64,000 bases of DNA. It comes from DASVHS01 sp038244815 (GTDB taxonomy: Bacteria > Acidobacteriota > Thermoanaerobaculia > Gp7-AA8). The translations under genes and the position numbers were made by a program. The notes under the pieces are model-generated. The model had not been told where the DNA came from and did no database searches. It saw nothing but the letters and a program-made list of their open reading frames with translations. Positions 1 to 7,794 of the stretch are shown here, piece by piece (the first letter of the stretch is position 1; every line of letters begins with the position of its first letter). The stretch is from the NCBI GenBank assembly GCA_038244815.1, contig JBBRTB010000011.1, forward strand, positions 72,968 to 136,967, in the 5' to 3' direction.

Positions 1-115
1 CGCGGAAGCCGTCGACGACTTCGTCTTTCTTCAGCTTGTCGAGTCGGATGATTTCAGCGGCAGAGACGGTCATCGCGCAGATCGACAGGCACAGCATCGC
101 AACGGCAGTGCGCAT
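1..115 (-). CDS. N-terminus of a secreted protein (partial, runs off the left edge)
   Basis: The reverse strand opens with ATG at 115 and stays open to base 1, giving 38 residues. The first 20 or so form a typical Sec signal peptide: an Arg at position 3, a hydrophobic core, and a likely cleavage site after SAA. A GGAGG-type ribosome-binding site (GTGGAGGATCCTG) precedes the ATG. The mature start, EIIRLDKLKKDEVVDGFR, is charged and not diagnostic of a family. The gene lies downstream of the MauE/rhodanese pair on the same strand with a gap of 46 bases, so it may belong to that operon. Function unknown. Confidence 0.6.
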   Translation of the reverse strand, partial: MRTAVAMLCLSICAMTVSAAEIIRLDKLKKDEVVDGFR

Positions 116-161
116 CAGGATCCTCCACGGAGGAGGATTGTATGTTCAGGCTGGCGATCCG

Positions 162-641
162 TCATTCGGGATTCGCGCCTGGGCCGGAGTTGCCCACCTT
201 CGAATCCCGAATTCCGAACCAGACCTGCGCCGCCATCAGCAGCATGCCGAGGTCGCGGAAGATGTCCAGTCGCATGTCGCCCAGCCGCTGTTCGATGGTC
301 CGGTTGGCGAGACTGACGTTGAAGCAGCCGCAGTCGATGGCGTTGCCACGCGCGAGATTCACCGAGATGGCGGCGATGAATACGACCAGCAGAATGGTGA
401 TGATGCCGAGGGCCGCCTTGCGCCACACGCCGATCACGAGGGCCAGGCCGCACAGAAGCTCAATCCACGGCATCACCAGAGAGCTGATGTTGATGAGTCC
501 CGCCGGCAACAGCCGGTAGTTGTAGATCATGTGCGCGAACGACGGCGGGTCCACGATCTTCGGCACCGACGCGAAGATGAAGATCGCACCGAGGGCGAGC
601 TGCACGCGGATCGTCAGCCAGGGATGGGTGAGGATCTTCAA
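162..641 (-). CDS. MauE/DoxX-like integral membrane protein
   Basis: A protein of about 159 residues with four predicted membrane helices. The motif IDCGCFN lies between helices three and four. This architecture and the paired cysteines match the MauE/DoxX membrane family; MauE helps form disulfides in methylamine dehydrogenase, and relatives are linked to thiol redox chemistry. I chose the TTG at 641 because it overlaps the stop codon of the upstream rhodanese gene (TTGA) and leaves the first helix close to the N-terminus. A longer ORF to 782 only adds out-of-frame sequence of the rhodanese gene. The neighbour suggests a role in periplasmic sulfur or redox chemistry; the substrate is unknown. 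Confidence 0.75.
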   Translation of the reverse strand: MKILTHPWLTIRVQLALGAIFIFASVPKIVDPPSFAHMIYNYRLLPAGLINISSLVMPWIELLCGLALVIGVWRKAALGIITILLVVFIAAISVNLARGNAIDCGCFNVSLANRTIEQRLGDMRLDIFRDLGMLLMAAQVWFGIRDSKVGNSGPGANPE

Positions 642-1369
642 GGCTTGCTTCCCTTGTGAATCGCGCCGCCGCGCTTCTGCCAGTCCGGGAATCCGTCCTT
701 GTACACGTAGACGTTGTTGAACTGGATGCCCCAGAGCTTCTGCGCGAGCATGTGCGAGTCTTCGCAGTCGCCGCCCGAACAATAGATGAGGATCGGCTTC
801 AACTGCTCGCGGGGGTCACTCCGCTCTTCGTAGAGTTTGTTGACTTTCTCGTCGATGTCGGATTCCCAGACCGGGAACGGACGCGCGCCGGCGATGTGGC
901 CGTCTTCGTAGATCGACGTGCGGCGTGCGTCGAGTGTCAGTGCGCCCTGGGCGTGCAGCGCGGCCGCGTCGTCGCCGTCGACTTCGATGTACGGCTTGTC
1001 CGGATGGGGAGCGAATTCTCGCTGCGGTTTTGTTTGCGGCTTCGTCACCTCGGTGTGGGACGGCGGCGGCGCCGTCACGATCTTCGGCGGCTCCGGCTTC
1101 TGCGGCTCGGCCAGCGCCGGGACGGCGACCTCGGCGGCGCTCGACGTCGTGACGGTTGTGGTGGTGGTCGCGGTGGTGGCGGCAGCGGGCGGCACGACAG
1201 GCGAGGGCGCAGGTCCTTCATTCGAAACGTGCATCGGCACCTGCGTCGCGCCCGGGTAATACCCGGGAAGAACGAGTCTGCGGTCGCGCGAGGCGAAGGC
1301 GTTGGCGGCGATCGCCAGCACGAAAGCAGCGGCGACTAGGAGGACGGCCTGGATCAGCGGCTTCTTCAT
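638..1369 (-). CDS. membrane-anchored rhodanese-like domain protein
   Basis: A 243-residue protein. It has an N-terminal signal anchor (MKKPLIQAVLLVAAAF), a Pro/Thr/Ala-rich linker to about residue 115, and a C-terminal rhodanese domain. The active-site loop reads IYCSGGDCEDS, so the catalytic cysteine is present, and the domain also has LDARR and DGFPDW motifs of the family. It is probably exported and held at the outer face of the membrane. The start is the ATG at 1369, directly before the hydrophobic segment; the ORF extends upstream to 1549 without a plausible start. It is translationally coupled to the MauE-like gene by a 4-base overlap. Rhodaneses transfer sulfane sulfur or act as redox sensors; the substrate here is not known. 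Confidence 0.8.
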   Translation of the reverse strand: MKKPLIQAVLLVAAAFVLAIAANAFASRDRRLVLPGYYPGATQVPMHVSNEGPAPSPVVPPAAATTATTTTTVTTSSAAEVAVPALAEPQKPEPPKIVTAPPPSHTEVTKPQTKPQREFAPHPDKPYIEVDGDDAAALHAQGALTLDARRTSIYEDGHIAGARPFPVWESDIDEKVNKLYEERSDPREQLKPILIYCSGGDCEDSHMLAQKLWGIQFNNVYVYKDGFPDWQKRGGAIHKGSKP

Positions 1370-1433
1370 GTCTGTCTTGTGACGTCTCGTGGCGTGAACG
1401 CGTTTCGCGGCTAGGGTAGGCGACAATACGGAT

Positions 1434-3092
1434 GTGTGCAATGGACTGCGGGCTTCCGTTGTCGTGGCGGCCCTCTTCGCTACGCCGCTGGCCGCGCAGA
1501 TCGGCGAGACCATCGAGGTGCGCGTCGCCAATGTCGACGTCGTGGTCACGGACCGGGAGGGTCATCCCGTAAGCGGACTAACCCGCGACGATTTCGAAGT
1601 CTACGAGAACAGGAAGCTGCAGCCGATTACGAATTTCTACGAAGTCCGCGGCCAGACCCCCGAGGCGGCCGGCGCACAACCATCGGCCGGGACGGATGAG
1701 ACGGTCGTACGCCACGACGTGCCACGCAGCATCGTCGTCTTCATCGACAATTCGTCGATCGATCCGATCCGCCGCAATCAGGTCATCGACTCGATCGAGA
1801 AATCGCTCGTCTCCCTGATGCGGCCGGGGGACGACGCCATGATCGCCACGTGGAACCGGCACTTCGAGACTGTCCAGCAATTCACAACGGACTACGCCTC
1901 GGTCAAGAGGGCGCTCGAGGACGCCCGCCGGTATGGCGCCTCGGCCTCCGCGATTCCTGTGCTGCGTGCGAACGTCATGTCCGAGGCCCAGTCGATGCTG
2001 GCCGCGGCGCGCGAGGGGCGGATGAGAATGGCCGATGCCTACTCCGCCGCGGTCAGCGCCGCGCGCTCGTACGCGGAGTGGATGCGCCAGACCGAGATGC
2101 TTCTTCTCAAGTCGATGACGCAGTCTGTTTCGATGCTCAGCGGCGTGGAGGGGAGAAAGATCCTGATCTTCGTGGGCGGCGAGCTGCAGGAGCGGCCCGG
2201 TCTCGACGTGTTCCAACTCGTCGACGGCCTCTTCAATGGGTTCATGCCGCGCGGCAGCACCATGCCGGCGGTGGTCCGCGAGACCGGTTTCAACACGACA
2301 GACGACATCCTCAAGCTGGCGCGTAACGCCAACGCCAACGGCGTGACGCTGTACATGCTCGACGCCCTCGATCGCAGCCGCGACGCCACCGCGGGCTCCA
2401 TGGAGTCGCTGCCCGATCCTGAGGTCGAGTTCACGCAGCAGACCAACTCGTACTTCTCGATGACGAAGCTCGCCGCGAACACGGGCGGGACGGTGCTGAG
2501 CGGCTCCCACAACTTCGCACTGGCACTCAACAACATCTCTCGCGACCTCGGGTCCTACTACTCGCTCGGATACAAACCCTCCGCGGAGGGCGGCGCGGAC
2601 CATTCGATCACGGTGAAGGTGAAGAAGCCCGGCCTGGTGGCGCGCTCCCGGCACGGCTACGCCCTCAAAACGGCCGACGAGCAGGCCGGCGATCGCGTCG
2701 TGGCCAACGCCTTTCACTCCTCGCTCAAGGGCGACTTCCCCGTCGAGATCAAGGCGGAGAAGGTGGAAGCGTTCGAGCACGGACTGTTCAAGGTGAGTCT
2801 GATCGTGACGTTTCCATCATCGCTCACGTATCTGCCGGAAGGGGACAACCTCGCCGGCGAGTACACGGTCTACTTTCTCACAGCGGCGGAAGATGGCGCG
2901 TTGTCGCAGGTCGGCAAGCAGACCCAGCCCGTGAAGTTCCCGGCCGTCGCGCTCGAACAGGTGAAGCAGAAACCGTTCGCGCACTCGACAGCGCTCATCG
3001 TTCGTCCCGGCACGCAGACGATCTCGGTGGCCGTCTACGATCGATACGGTGCCCGGACCGGCTACGGACGCGTGACGATCACCGCGCGCTGA
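1434..3092 (+). CDS. VWFA-related Acidobacterial domain protein, secreted
   Basis: A 552-residue protein with a signal peptide (about residues 1-22, cleavage near LAAQ). Next comes the sequence VRVANVDVVVTDREGHPVSG with the DDFEVYEN motif that opens the VWFA-related domain common in Acidobacteria (TIGR03436 type). The VWA fold follows with VVFIDNSSID, a MIDAS-like DxSxS variant written D-N-S-S. The C-terminal 200 residues look beta-rich, ending in a sandwich-like segment. The start is GTG at 1434. Such proteins occur in many copies in Acidobacteria and probably bind ligands or proteins at the cell surface; the precise role is unknown. It stands alone, divergent from the rhodanese gene with a 64-base gap. 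Confidence 0.85.
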   Translation: MCNGLRASVVVAALFATPLAAQIGETIEVRVANVDVVVTDREGHPVSGLTRDDFEVYENRKLQPITNFYEVRGQTPEAAGAQPSAGTDETVVRHDVPRSIVVFIDNSSIDPIRRNQVIDSIEKSLVSLMRPGDDAMIATWNRHFETVQQFTTDYASVKRALEDARRYGASASAIPVLRANVMSEAQSMLAAAREGRMRMADAYSAAVSAARSYAEWMRQTEMLLLKSMTQSVSMLSGVEGRKILIFVGGELQERPGLDVFQLVDGLFNGFMPRGSTMPAVVRETGFNTTDDILKLARNANANGVTLYMLDALDRSRDATAGSMESLPDPEVEFTQQTNSYFSMTKLAANTGGTVLSGSHNFALALNNISRDLGSYYSLGYKPSAEGGADHSITVKVKKPGLVARSRHGYALKTADEQAGDRVVANAFHSSLKGDFPVEIKAEKVEAFEHGLFKVSLIVTFPSSLTYLPEGDNLAGEYTVYFLTAAEDGALSQVGKQTQPVKFPAVALEQVKQKPFAHSTALIVRPGTQTISVAVYDRYGARTGYGRVTITAR

Positions 3093-3098
3093 CTTTAC

Positions 3099-3158
3099 GG
3101 GTCGCTGGGTCGCCATAACAACCCGGCAACCCAGCGACCCAGCGACCCAGCGACCCAG
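3099..3158. repeat. GGGTCGCTG / CAGCGACCC inverted tandem repeat
   Basis: This intergenic stretch carries the 9-mer GGGTCGCTG in direct orientation on the left and its complement CAGCGACCC repeated about four times on the right, around a short AT-containing centre. It can fold into a hairpin. Related 9-mers occur at 29945-29973 and 36075-36111. It sits between convergent genes and could act as a bidirectional terminator, although no run of T follows. Confidence 0.8.
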
Positions 3159-3162
3159 CGTC

Positions 3163-3732
3163 TCAATTCAGCGAGTCGAGCACGTCGTCCGTCGATCTCA
3201 CCAGTCCCAGTCGCGGGAAAATGTTCTTCACCGCGAACTCGTGCGCTTCGGCGCTCAGGCCGGCCATGGCATCCTCGGCAAATACGAGCCGGTATCCATG
3301 TTCGTGCGCGGCGCGTCCGGTCGATTCCACGCCGAAGTTCGTGGAGATCCCGCCGAGCACGATCGTATCGATGTGGCGACGGCGCAGTTGCAGATCCAAC
3401 TCGGTCCCGTAGAACGCTCCCCAATGCCGCTTGGTGATGACGATGTCGCCTGCTTTCGGTCCGAGCTCCGGCACGATGTCGCCGTAGTCGGGAGGGAGCG
3501 GTCCGGTCACCGGGGGCGGGGCGTCGATTTCCTGTGTCAGGCGGTCCCGACCATCGGCCGAGAACATGACGTGCACGAGCACGACCTGACCGCCTTTACG
3601 AAAACGGTCCGCGAGACGTGTGGCGCGCGCGACGACCTCGGCGGCGCTGTGCGGCCCGGTCTGCCGTTGCACGATGCCGCGCTGCAGGTCGATGAGAACC
3701 AGAGCGGTGGATTGAAGATCGAGTTTCAGCAT
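3163..3732 (-). CDS. isochorismatase-fold hydrolase, YecD-like
   Basis: A 189-residue protein colinear with the isochorismatase family and very close in layout to Escherichia coli YecD. Visible motifs are LVLIDLQRGI with the conserved Asp near residue 16, KRHWGAFYGTELDLQLRRR with the conserved Lys, and GGISTNFGVESTGRAA. In classical family members (nicotinamidase, isochorismatase) the last motif carries the nucleophilic Cys; here a Gly occupies that place, as I recall for YecD itself. Cysteine hydrolase chemistry is therefore unlikely and the substrate is unknown. It ends 16 bases before the GlgX stop codon, transcribed on the same strand, so the two may share a transcript. Confidence 0.85.
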   Translation of the reverse strand: MLKLDLQSTALVLIDLQRGIVQRQTGPHSAAEVVARATRLADRFRKGGQVVLVHVMFSADGRDRLTQEIDAPPPVTGPLPPDYGDIVPELGPKAGDIVITKRHWGAFYGTELDLQLRRRHIDTIVLGGISTNFGVESTGRAAHEHGYRLVFAEDAMAGLSAEAHEFAVKNIFPRLGLVRSTDDVLDSLN

Positions 3733-3748
3733 GACGTCATTCCGTGAT

Positions 3749-5857
<2,109 letters not shown>

Positions 5858-5917
5858 GGTGAACTCGAGCTCGCTCCGCAATCGTAGTGCCAGACGGCAG
5901 CGCGCGGCCTCGTGCAG

Positions 5918-6262
5918 CTACGCGGAGGCGAATGCTTCCAGCGCGTCCGACTCGGATTCGTAAACGCTGAACATCGGCAGCAGGTTGGTCAGCCGCAGCG
6001 TCTTGGCCACGCGGTCCTGAGGTTTGAGCAGACGCAGCGAGGCGCCGTAACGCTTCGACGTCTTCAGGCTCTGTACCAGCTCGCCCAGGCCGTTGCTGTC
6101 GATGTAGTCCATATCGGAGAGGTTGAGGAGGATCTTCTTGACCCCTTCATCGAGCAGTTCACTGATCACGTGAGGGAGGACTTCGTCACCGACGCCGACG
6201 GCCAGGCGCCCCTTGAAATCGACGATGACGACGTCGTCTGTCTTGCGGACTTCGATGTTCAT
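5918..6262 (-). CDS. STAS-domain anti-sigma factor antagonist
   Basis: A 114-residue single STAS domain of SpoIIAA/RsbV type. The conserved phosphorylatable serine sits in DMDYIDSNGLGELV. Such proteins bind and release an anti-sigma factor or a partner kinase when dephosphorylated. No cognate anti-sigma kinase lies next to it; a SpoIIE-type phosphatase at 25536-26927 could be a partner but this is only inference. The ATG at 6262 has a -10 box TATCAT nine bases upstream (6277-6272, reverse strand) and no ribosome-binding site, so the message is probably leaderless. It is divergent from rsmE, with 26 bases between the starts. Confidence 0.88.
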   Translation of the reverse strand: MNIEVRKTDDVVIVDFKGRLAVGVGDEVLPHVISELLDEGVKKILLNLSDMDYIDSNGLGELVQSLKTSKRYGASLRLLKPQDRVAKTLRLTNLLPMFSVYESESDALEAFASA

Positions 6263-6288
6263 GCGGGCGCAATGATACAAGACGGACG
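6263..6288. promoter_or_regulatory. compact divergent promoter between the STAS gene and rsmE
   Basis: Only 26 bases separate the two start codons. On the reverse strand TATCAT (6277-6272) lies nine bases before the STAS ATG. On the forward strand TGATACAAG overlaps the same bases and lies seven bases before the rsmE TTG. Both messages would begin at or near their start codons, so the two -10 elements overlap and may compete for polymerase. This is read from sequence only; no transcript data are available. Confidence 0.55.
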
Positions 6289-6993
6289 TTGAACCTGGTT
6301 CTCGTTTTCGAGCAAGACTTCGTTTCTCTCTCCCGGGTCGTGCTGCGCGGGAGGCGGGCGGAGCATGTCCGCGAAGTGCATCGCCTTTCGGCCGGCGACG
6401 AACTGGTCGTCGGAATGGCGGACGGAATGATCGGCAGCGCACGCGTGATCGGTGCCGGCCAGACGCTGGAGCTGGAAGTGACGCTCGATCGCCACCCGCC
6501 GCCGGCACTCGATGTCACACTCGTCCTGGCGGTGCCGCGTCCCAAGGTCCTCAATCGGGTCGTGGCTGCCGTGACCTCGCTCGGCGTCAAGCGGATCTTC
6601 CTGATGAACGCCTGGAGAGTGGAAAAGAGCTACTGGCGCTCACCGCGCATGTCCGCGGAGAATCTGCGCGCGCAATCGATCCTCGGACTGGAGCAGGCAC
6701 GCGACACGATCCTGCCGGCGATCGAGATCCGCCGCCTCTTCCGCCCCTTTGTCGAGGATGAGCTGCCGTCGATCATCGCCGGCACAACCGCGCTTCTCGC
6801 CCATCCCTACGCGGAGCAGCCGTGCCCGCGCGACGTGCACGGCCCGATCACGCTCGCCATCGGGCCGGAAGGGGGATTCGTTCAGCCGGAGATCGACTCG
6901 CTCACGAAGATCGGCTTCCGTCCCGTGACGCTCGGCGAGCGGATCCTTCGTGTGGAGACCGCCGTCGCGACGATTCTGGGATACCTGAAGTAG
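6289..6993 (+). CDS. rsmE: 16S rRNA m3U1498 methyltransferase RsmE
   Basis: A 234-residue SPOUT-class methyltransferase. The N-terminal PUA-like domain (residues 1-70, LRGRRAEHVREVHRLSAGD) recognises RNA. The C-terminal trefoil-knot domain contains the family signature AIGPEGGFVQPEID and LGERILRVETAV, which bind S-adenosylmethionine. It methylates uridine 1498 of 16S rRNA (E. coli numbering) in the assembled small subunit. The start is TTG at 6289, with a -10-like box just upstream rather than a ribosome-binding site. It stands alone, divergent from the STAS gene. Confidence 0.93.
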   Translation: MNLVLVFEQDFVSLSRVVLRGRRAEHVREVHRLSAGDELVVGMADGMIGSARVIGAGQTLELEVTLDRHPPPALDVTLVLAVPRPKVLNRVVAAVTSLGVKRIFLMNAWRVEKSYWRSPRMSAENLRAQSILGLEQARDTILPAIEIRRLFRPFVEDELPSIIAGTTALLAHPYAEQPCPRDVHGPITLAIGPEGGFVQPEIDSLTKIGFRPVTLGERILRVETAVATILGYLK

Positions 6994-7012
6994 TGCGTCG
7001 TGAGCGGCTTCC

Positions 7013-7044
7013 GTGTAGCGGCCGGCTTCAGCCGGCCGGCCACC
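7013..7044. repeat. REP-like palindrome downstream of the RAYT gene
   Basis: The sequence GTGTAGC followed by the palindrome GGCCGGCTTCAGCCGGCC defines the repeat family seen at 7559-7641, 7693-7775, 9554-9600, 25479-25531, 51022-51057 and 56551-56585. This copy contains the stop codon and last residues (WWPAG) of the transposase gene that reads into it. Confidence 0.85.
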
Positions 7045-7489
7045 ATCTCCAGATCCAGGGGTAGTCGCCGGACCGTGCCACCAGCCCTGCACGGACCGGG
7101 TTCTGCAGAATGTAGTCCGACTTCGCCGTCACGCTCTCGCTGCTTCGAAGGATGTGATCGAACGACTCATGCTGCCAGAGCGGCCCGGCACGATGGAGGC
7201 GCTGGTTCACGTAAAACGCCGACGATCCCTTGATCAACTGCATGACGCGGCCGAGGGTCAGTGATTCATAGGGTGCGATGATCAGATGCACGTGGTCCGG
7301 CATCACCACGGCCGCATAGAGTGCGTACGCAATCCCGTGGGCCCGACCCAGGTGTGAGAGCACGACGTCGCGGGCGACGGGAGGCAATTCGTAGCGACGG
7401 AATGCGCAAAACGTGACGAAGTACGTTTTGTGCGACTTCTCGAGGTGCGGAAGATTTCTTCGGTGTGAGTACGTGTCGTCTGCAATCAC
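7028..7489 (-). CDS. REP-associated tyrosine transposase (RAYT), IS200/Y1 fold
   Basis: A 153-residue Y1-type transposase. The HUH motif reads VVMPDHVHLII, and the candidate catalytic Tyr lies in KSDYILQNPVRAGLV; FVTFCAFRRYELPP is the family N-terminal signature. RAYTs nick and mobilise short palindromic REP elements. The gene has palindromes of one family on both sides (7013-7044 and 7540-7775), so it is probably the enzyme that spread the REP units in this window. Its last codons and stop lie inside the downstream REP. It appears intact, though short beside full IS200-type enzymes with accessory domains. Confidence 0.9.
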   Translation of the reverse strand: MIADDTYSHRRNLPHLEKSHKTYFVTFCAFRRYELPPVARDVVLSHLGRAHGIAYALYAAVVMPDHVHLIIAPYESLTLGRVMQLIKGSSAFYVNQRLHRAGPLWQHESFDHILRSSESVTAKSDYILQNPVRAGLVARSGDYPWIWRWWPAG

Positions 7490-7539
7490 ACCTGGATTGT
7501 TCCTCGGGTTCAGAGAACCGGACGGTTTTCTTCCGCCTG

Positions 7540-7641
7540 TGGATATTTGGTTTGGTGTGGAGGCCGGCTTCAGCCGGCCGGCTGCGAGCGGGCTCTCAAA
7601 GGTGTAGATCGGGGTCCGCCGGCTGAAGCCGGCGGCTACAC
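7540..7641. repeat. REP pair, copy 1 of a 102-bp direct repeat
   Basis: This unit starts TGGATATTTGGTTTGGTGTGG, then carries the palindrome GGCCGGCTTCAGCCGGCC, a 40-base spacer and the oppositely oriented palindrome GCCGGCTGAAGCCGGC ending GGCTACAC. Two inverted REPs form a BIME-like pair. An identical 102-bp copy starts at 7674, with a 32-base spacer between them. The gap 7490-7794 (305 bases) holds only these repeats and no convincing gene. Confidence 0.9.
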
Positions 7642-7673
7642 GCGGTCTCGGCGTTGAAGTACTCGCGGGTTCG

Positions 7674-7775
7674 TGGATATTTGGTTTGGTGTGGAGGCCG
7701 GCTTCAGCCGGCCGGCTGCGAGCGGGCTCTCAAAGGTGTAGATCGGGGTCCGCCGGCTGAAGCCGGCGGCTACAC
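7674..7775. repeat. REP pair, copy 2 of the 102-bp direct repeat
   Basis: Identical by eye to 7540-7641 across the full 102 bases, diverging at the next base (C here, G in copy 1). The perfect identity implies recent duplication, fitting with an active or recently active transposase at 7028-7489. It ends 19 bases before the stop codon of the GH63-like gene. Confidence 0.9.
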
Positions 7776-7794
7776 CCGGCGGTTACACGAGACC

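Noticed and set aside
5858..5881. TTG at 5881 as the GlgX start
   Set aside because: It overlaps a good -10 box on the same strand, so it would be upstream of or at the transcription start.
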